From: Arabidopsis thaliana
Lineage: Eukaryota > Streptophyta > Magnoliopsida > Brassicales > Brassicaceae
DNA: 64,000 nt
Assembly (NCBI RefSeq): GCF_000001735.4
Contig: NC_003074.8
Coordinates: 248,101 to 312,100 of the forward strand
Direction: 5' to 3'
Position 1 is the first letter of the stretch. Each line of letters begins with the position of its first letter. This document shows positions 58,928 through 64,000 of the stretch, in pieces. The notes beneath the pieces were generated by a model that saw nothing but the letters and a program-made list of their open reading frames with translations, was not told where the DNA came from and did not search any database. A program made the position numbers and the translations under genes.

Positions 58928-59223
58928 TTTTTCATTCATGTCTGATTAAGGTTAACAATTTATTACAATTGGGTACACTTTTCTTTATTTAGTTATTACA
59001 TATTACATCTCAGTTTTTGCCCAAAAAAAAAAAGTTATTACATCTCATTTTTTCAAGAATTAAAGATTGGCATAAGTGTTTTTTAAAAAGGACTCGAACC
59101 CAAAAATAATAATTAATATTATATGGATATCTTGTCTTATTAATTCCATAATATATATATGATGTGGTTGAAAATTAATAAGTGAAAATGATTAAAAATC
59201 TGATGTGATTACTTATTTAAGAA

Positions 59224-59257
59224 ACAAATTAATCTCCTCTAAAAATCAAATTCAGAA
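59224..59257 (+). repeat. 34-bp perfect direct repeat, copy 1
   Basis: ACAAATTAATCTCC...ATTCAGAA, identical over 34 bases to 59305-59338. Confidence 0.92.
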
Positions 59258-59304
59258 TTTGTGGGAGACATTAGTATCCCCTTTTCCTACAAAAAAAAAA
59301 CAAG

Positions 59305-59338
59305 ACAAATTAATCTCCTCTAAAAATCAAATTCAGAA
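59305..59338 (+). repeat. 34-bp perfect direct repeat, copy 2
   Basis: Identical to 59224-59257, offset 81 bases. Probably a local tandem duplication whose remaining parts have diverged. Confidence 0.92.
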
Positions 59339-59681
59339 CCTCCTCGTAGCCATCTATGGTATCATGTTTCTTTGACTATCACAAAAAATATAATACATTC
59401 AGATTTTGTTTTTAAGCTTATGAAATCAATTTGGAAATTTGGTATAAATATTTATATTCAATGTATATGTATAGGTTAATTATGGAATTATTTTCATATT
59501 GCAAAATATACAATATTTTGTGCTCTGATCATTTGTTGATTTTTTGCATAATTGTTTTTTGTAGTCATCAACTGTTTCATGTGTTCCTTTTCTGACAGAA
59601 TTATAATTATATATATGTAATATATATGTAGGGAATGAAGGTTGCTCACCTAATCTTAAAATGATTAACTGACCAAAGAAA

Positions 59682-61460
59682 ATGCAACTCTTGTATGAAA
59701 CCTACTTAAAATTTCTATTGTTTTTTGTTTTTCTATTTGTTAAGCAATTGTCATGGGCAGAAACTGGAACTAACCCTTTGACCAACATTTCCTACGTAAA
59801 TTCTTTAGGGTATCCATTCAAATATCCTTATCTTTCGTCTAATGGTTTACCGGTGGAAACAAGCTTTAAATTTCCTAGTCCTTTGCCTAGTATGCCTTCC
59901 GATGGTGGAAATTTTGGCAAAAGAAGCATTGATATGGGAGGTCTTGAGGTTACTCAAATCTCTATCTCAAACTCAACATCACACAGAGTGTGGAGAACTT
60001 ATGAAGGAGGGCCGGATAACATGGGAGTCAGCATCTTTGAACCAACTACTATTCCTCGTAATTTCTTCAAACTTGGCTTCTATGCACAACCTAACAACCG
60101 ACAGCTTTTTGGTTGGATTCTTGTTGCAAAAGACGTATCGGGAAGTAATTTAAGACCACCAGTCGACTACACTGAAGTTGGAAACACTACAACATTGCTT
60201 ATCAAACAAGAGGGGCCTGCATATTTTTGGCAGCCCCTATGTCCTAATGGATATCATGCGGTTGGTCTATATGTCACTACTTCTCCTATGAAGCCCTCTT
60301 TGGGACAAAATTCTATAAGCTGTGTTCGATCTGATCTCACAGAACAGAGTGAAGCCGATACATGGGTATGGAGGATAAAAGATATGACTATTTCTAGTTT
60401 GAGACCGGCCACGAGAGGAGTAGAGGCGACAGGTGTGTTCACAGGGACATTCAGCTGCAAACAACTAAACTTTCTTCCTCATCCCCCTCCTTTATTCTGC
60501 TTAAAAAATACAAAATTTGACTTGTCAAGCATGCCAAGCGAAAATCAAACTAGAGTTTTGTTTAAAACGTATTCTCCTTGGATATATTTACACCCAAAAG
60601 AAGATTTCCTTCCTTCCTCTGTCAATTGGGTTTTCGCTAACGGTGCCTTGCTACACAAGAAAGGAAACGAATCCATCCCGGTCCCGATACATCCAAATGG
60701 TTCAAACCTTCCACAAGGAGGTTGCAATGATGACTTGTTTTGGTTAGATTATCTAGTCGATAAAAAGGCTAGAGAAAAGGTTAAGAGGGGAGATTTAGAG
60801 AGCACTAAGGTGTATCTACACATCAAACCAATGTTTGGAGCTACTTTCACAGATATTGTAGTATGGCTATTCTTTCCCTATAACGGAAATGCACATTTAA
60901 AATTTTTGTTTATCAAGAGCCTGTCGCTAGGAAATATTGGCGAGCATGTTGGAGACTGGGAACACGTTACATTACGCATCAGCAACTTCAATGGTGAGTT
61001 ATGGCGTGTTTACTTTTCTGAACACAGTGGAGGAACTTTAGTGGATGCATGCGATCTAGAGTTCATGCAAGGTGGAAACAAACCAGTAGTATATTCGTCT
61101 CTTCATGGGCATGCAATGTTCTCCAAACCTGGAGTCGTGTTGCAAGGTGGCGGCAAAAGTGGAATAAGGAACGACATGGCAAGAAGCGACAAATGCTTTG
61201 ACGCAGGTATTGGATATGAAGTGATTGCGGGACCTGGCGTGGTTGAGCCACCGTGGCTGAATTATTTTAGGAAATGGGGACCTCGAGTCCATTACAGGAT
61301 TGACATATTTCTCAACTCTGTCGCAAAGATTTTGCCCATCTTTTTACGGAAAGGTTTGCGAAAACTCATCAACAAAATTCCTTTAGAAATGCGGGGTCAA
61401 GATGGTCCAACTGGTCCCAAAGTTAAGGTGACTTGGACCGGTGATGAACAATATTCTTAG
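59682..61460 (+). CDS. DUF946 / Vps62-related secreted protein, copy 2
   Basis: Intronless, 592 aa. Signal peptide KFLLFFVFLFVKQLSWAE. Same blocks as copy 1: SFKFPSPLPSMPSDGGNFGK, GGLEVTQISISNSTSHRVWR, YEGGPDNMGVSIF, PNGYHAVGLYVTT, GEHVGDWEHVTLRISNFNGE, YFSEHSGGTLVDACDLEF, SLHGHAMFSKPGVVLQGGG and EPPWLNYFRKWGP. Similarity runs over the whole length, so this is a tandem duplicate. The N-terminal ~40 residues have diverged most. Both genes end in DGPTGPKVK.(S/T)WTGD. From memory this is At3g01880. Function unknown. Confidence 0.92.
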   Translation: MQLLYETYLKFLLFFVFLFVKQLSWAETGTNPLTNISYVNSLGYPFKYPYLSSNGLPVETSFKFPSPLPSMPSDGGNFGKRSIDMGGLEVTQISISNSTSHRVWRTYEGGPDNMGVSIFEPTTIPRNFFKLGFYAQPNNRQLFGWILVAKDVSGSNLRPPVDYTEVGNTTTLLIKQEGPAYFWQPLCPNGYHAVGLYVTTSPMKPSLGQNSISCVRSDLTEQSEADTWVWRIKDMTISSLRPATRGVEATGVFTGTFSCKQLNFLPHPPPLFCLKNTKFDLSSMPSENQTRVLFKTYSPWIYLHPKEDFLPSSVNWVFANGALLHKKGNESIPVPIHPNGSNLPQGGCNDDLFWLDYLVDKKAREKVKRGDLESTKVYLHIKPMFGATFTDIVVWLFFPYNGNAHLKFLFIKSLSLGNIGEHVGDWEHVTLRISNFNGELWRVYFSEHSGGTLVDACDLEFMQGGNKPVVYSSLHGHAMFSKPGVVLQGGGKSGIRNDMARSDKCFDAGIGYEVIAGPGVVEPPWLNYFRKWGPRVHYRIDIFLNSVAKILPIFLRKGLRKLINKIPLEMRGQDGPTGPKVKVTWTGDEQYS

Positions 61461-61894
61461 TGTTTTATTGTGAATTATTGCATTATGTTATATATCAATA
61501 AGGTTTACATTTGTCGAAAATAATCATTGTAATTTCTAATTAGTAACAATAATACTATAGAATCTGTTAAGAATTAAGATGTAGATGTGCTAATTAAAAA
61601 TTTTAGAGTTATTTGGGAAAAAAAAAGGTTGTCATGATCTTAGTTTTAGAGTTAAAAAATAGTATTTATCTGGAAATAAATTGGTGTAGATTATTAAGAG
61701 TTTTTTTAAAAATAATTTGGATTAGATTTAATTTGATTTTTTACCTATAGTCATGGAATTAGATTTATTGCCGAGAAGCAATATTGATCCATCTAAATAT
61801 GGACCCACGAACCATGGCCGTTGGGCCTTTAACTAATGGTTGGGTTTTGACCCGGTTGAAGAATTCAGGTGGGCATTGATAGGTCCGCCGTGTC

Positions 61895-61913
61895 TTTTTT
61901 TTTTTTTTTTTTT
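61895..61913 (+). repeat. Poly-T run upstream of SWP73A
   Basis: Nineteen consecutive T bases. Likely variable in length and probably nucleosome-excluding in a promoter. Confidence 0.9.
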
Positions 61914-62150
61914 CGAAGAAGAATCATCTTCATCTTCTTCTTCCAGAGGGAATTGAATTTGTTTTCTTTCTCCTGGAGTTGAGATTATACGCTTTCTGCT
62001 GTATTGAAGAAGAAGAAGTTGTGTCCTATATCTTACTATTTAGATTTGGGGGGAAATTGATTAGGGCTCTATCCTCGCGCAGCACTAAATTAGGGTTACG
62101 TTCGGCTTAGAAAGGGCAAAATTCGATAGAGTGTGTGTGTTGTGATTTTG

Positions 62151-62165
62151 ATGAGGTTCTTCTAG
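62151..62165 (+). other. Candidate 4-codon uORF (MRFF-stop) before SWP73A
   Basis: ATG AGG TTC TTC TAG lies 67 bases before the main ATG. It counts only if this part of the leader is kept in the mature mRNA, which the sequence alone does not settle. Confidence 0.35.
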
Positions 62166-62231
62166 CCAAAATTACTGAGTAACTACTGTCGACACCAATT
62201 TGGGATTGTATTCAATTTTTTGTGATCAGCA

Positions 62232-63672
62232 ATGTCTGGGAATAACGAGTTGAACGCACTAAAAGGGCCTCAAAGCTCTCTGCCTTGGCCATTTGGAATG
62301 GCCTCTGCATCGTTTGCTCCCTCCCACATGGCCCCTCCTAACTTTCAACCTCAGTTTCAGCTCTCTCAAGACCAAGGGATTAGTGCTCCTGGAAGAAGGT
62401 TCCCACATAAACCTCCCATTGGAGGACCTCCTGCTGTTCCTCCTAGTATGGAGTTGACTCCAGCTTCCAGGAAAAAGAAACATAAGCTTCCAGACAAGTC
62501 CTCCTTGCAGGAGCGCGTTGCTGCCGTCTTGCCCGAGTCTGCTCTCTACACACAGCTTCTTGAGTTTGAGTCTCGGGTTGATGCCGCTCTCTTCAGAAAG
62601 AAAGTTGACATCCAAGACTCCCTTAAGAACCCTCCTTCCATTCAGAAGACCCTTAGGATCTACGTTTTCAACACCTTTTCCAACCAGATCCCTGGTCCTG
62701 ACCCTCCCACATGGACTCTTAGGATTTTCGGCAGGGTCCTGGATCCTGACCACACTGGTGGATTAGTTCAGAATTCAAACCCACTTTATCCCAAGTTCTC
62801 GTCTTTCTTCAAAACGTTAAAGATATCCCTGGACCAGAGCCTGTATCCTGAGAACCATCTGATCGAATGGAAAAGGGATCGATCGCCTGCTCCTCTGGAA
62901 GGGTTTGAGATAAAGAGGATAGGGTGTCAGGAGTTTGCAGCTACTATACTGTTGGAGATGAATTACGTCCCTGAGAAGTTCAAGACTTCTCCTGCTTTGA
63001 TGCAAGTTTTGGGCATTGAGGTTGACACTCGCCCAAGAATCATTGCGGCAATCTGGCATTACGTGAAAGTCAGGAAACTGCAAAACCCAAACGACCCTTC
63101 TTTCTTCAACTGTGATGCTGCTCTCCACAGTGTTTTTGGGGAAGAGAAGATGAAATTCACTATGCTCTCTCATAAGATATCTCAGCACCTATCACCTCCG
63201 CCTCCCATTCAGCTTGTACACAAGATCAAGCTTTCGGGGAACAATCCAGCCATCTCAGCATGTTACGATGTGCTTGTGGACATACCAGCACCGGTCCAAA
63301 CGGAGCTTTCCAATCTGCTCGCTAATCCAGAGAAGAACAAAGAGATTGAGGCATGTGATGAAGCCATATGCGGAGCCATAAGGAAAATCCACGAGCACAG
63401 AAGGAGACGGGCGTTTTTCTTAGGGTTTAGCCAGTCACCGGTGGAATTCACCAATGCCTTGATGGAATCTCAGACCAAAGATCTGAAGCTTGTTGCAGGA
63501 GAAGCAAGTCGAAACGCTGAGAAAGAAGGCCGATCAGAGTTCTTCAATCAGCCATGGTAATAATCTCTACTGTTCTGCTTTTCATCACTTGTCTTACAAT
63601 CACTGAGAATTCTCTTGCAGGGTGGAGGATGCTGCAATACGTTACTTGAACCGGAAGCCAGCAGGCGGGTAA
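62232..63672 (+). CDS. SWP73A: SWI/SNF chromatin-remodelling subunit SWP73A (BAF60 type)
   Basis: Nuclear accessory subunit of SWI/SNF complexes. Exons 62232-63556 and 63621-63672 give 458 aa, matching the length I remember. The N-terminal ~75 residues are Pro-rich ([20 protein letters not shown]). A basic patch ([15 protein letters not shown]) and the BAF60 core follow ([25 protein letters not shown]). The SWIB/MDM2 domain lies around residues 215-325: [40 protein letters not shown] and [13 protein letters not shown]. The second exon encodes only the last 17 residues. From memory this is At3g01890. Confidence 0.96.
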
Positions 63673-64000
63673 GATGCAGATGGGCCAAGAAGTTCATGAG
63701 TTCACTACTTTTACCTAGAAGTCACTTAGGTCCAGGACACTTGATCAGTGTCGTTCCTTATAGGTTTTTTTTCTAAGTGAAACATTGTTACTCAAGTTTC
63801 AAGAGTTTTTACTTTGGTTTGTAGCTCGTGCATCATATGCGACAAAATATAAGAAAGATAAATACTTGACTTTTTCACTTTCTTTTGTAGATTCCACGTA
63901 CTGACTTCCAATTGGCTCGATCTAGTCTTGTAGAATAATAATAACGTACGTATTATTATGGATAGAAAAAGACCAAGGCATTGTGCTCTCACGTTGAACT
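63673..64000. other. SWP73A 3' flank to window end
   Basis: Probably SWP73A 3' UTR up to about 63,850, then AT-rich spacer. No gene start is visible before the window ends. Confidence 0.6.

Larger units (their letters stand above)
58928..59681. other. Spacer between the two DUF946 genes, with a 34-bp direct repeat
   Basis: 754 bases. Very AT-rich. It carries a perfect 34-bp direct repeat (59224-59257 and 59305-59338) and a TTATTACATCTCA near-repeat around 58995-59050. TATATATG stretches at ~59610-59630 may serve the second gene's promoter. Confidence 0.6.
61461..62231. promoter_or_regulatory. Promoter and leader of SWP73A
   Basis: Left: 3' flank of the DUF946 gene. Right: a site II motif TGGGCC (61822-61827), a 19-T run (61895-61913), GAA/CTT-rich leader and a tiny upstream ORF at 62151-62165. 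A CAG just before the ATG at 62232 could be an intron acceptor, so part of the leader may be intronic. Confidence 0.55.

Overview
This window is nuclear DNA from a flowering plant of the mustard family. The evidence is intron-rich genes with short GT-AG introns, AT-rich intergenic DNA, pollen-type arabinogalactan genes and a forisome-type SEO gene pair. From memory, gene order and inferred protein lengths match the top arm of Arabidopsis thaliana chromosome 3, roughly loci At3g01670 to At3g01890. Locus names were recalled, not searched. Exon joins were worked out by hand from splice sites, reading phase and family conservation; every multi-exon model keeps one open frame.

Layout, left to right. 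1-7146: two tandem SEO (P-protein filament) genes, the first cut by the window edge. 8653-10279: an alpha/beta hydrolase. 10881-11291: pollen arabinogalactan protein AGP11. 11534-11605: a tRNA-Pro(AGG). 11891-13638 (-): a TPX2-domain gene. 14312-17508 (-): peptidyl-serine galactosyltransferase with an internally duplicated catalytic unit. 18528-18791: an AGP-like peptide. 20018-20398: mitochondrial ribosomal protein mL54. 22515-24591: ankyrin protein. 25199-27170: LHT-type amino-acid transporter. 27482-30286 (-): bromodomain/NET protein BET10. 31071-35299: TPLATE endocytic subunit. 35780-37483 (-) and 37920-39443 (+): mitochondrial ribosomal protein L13 and ribosome recycling factor, head to head. 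41118-44457: NT-C2 protein. 45881-47257 (-): an adenylate-kinase-like protein with a broken P-loop. 48014-48454: calmodulin-like CML40. 48482-50534 (-): LysM receptor-like pseudokinase LYK2. 52328-53887 (-): cytosolic ribulose-phosphate 3-epimerase. 54769-56229: a myristoylation-motif protein of unknown function. 57176-58927 and 59682-61460: tandem DUF946/Vps62-like secreted proteins. 62232-63672: SWI/SNF subunit SWP73A.

These are ordinary, mostly unrelated housekeeping and specialised plant genes. Functional groupings are limited to the SEO pair, the DUF946 pair and the mitochondrial translation genes (mL54, L13, RRF). I found no transposon with coding capacity, no CRISPR and no undescribed multi-gene system.

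The points most worth a second look are fine-scale. There are two GC-AG introns, a 5-nt microexon, a gene-internal duplication with matching intron phases, and an adenylate kinase without its P-loop lysine. There is also a 96-bp near-perfect repeat of a 3' flank, a duplicated splice donor, and several closely spaced convergent or divergent gene pairs.
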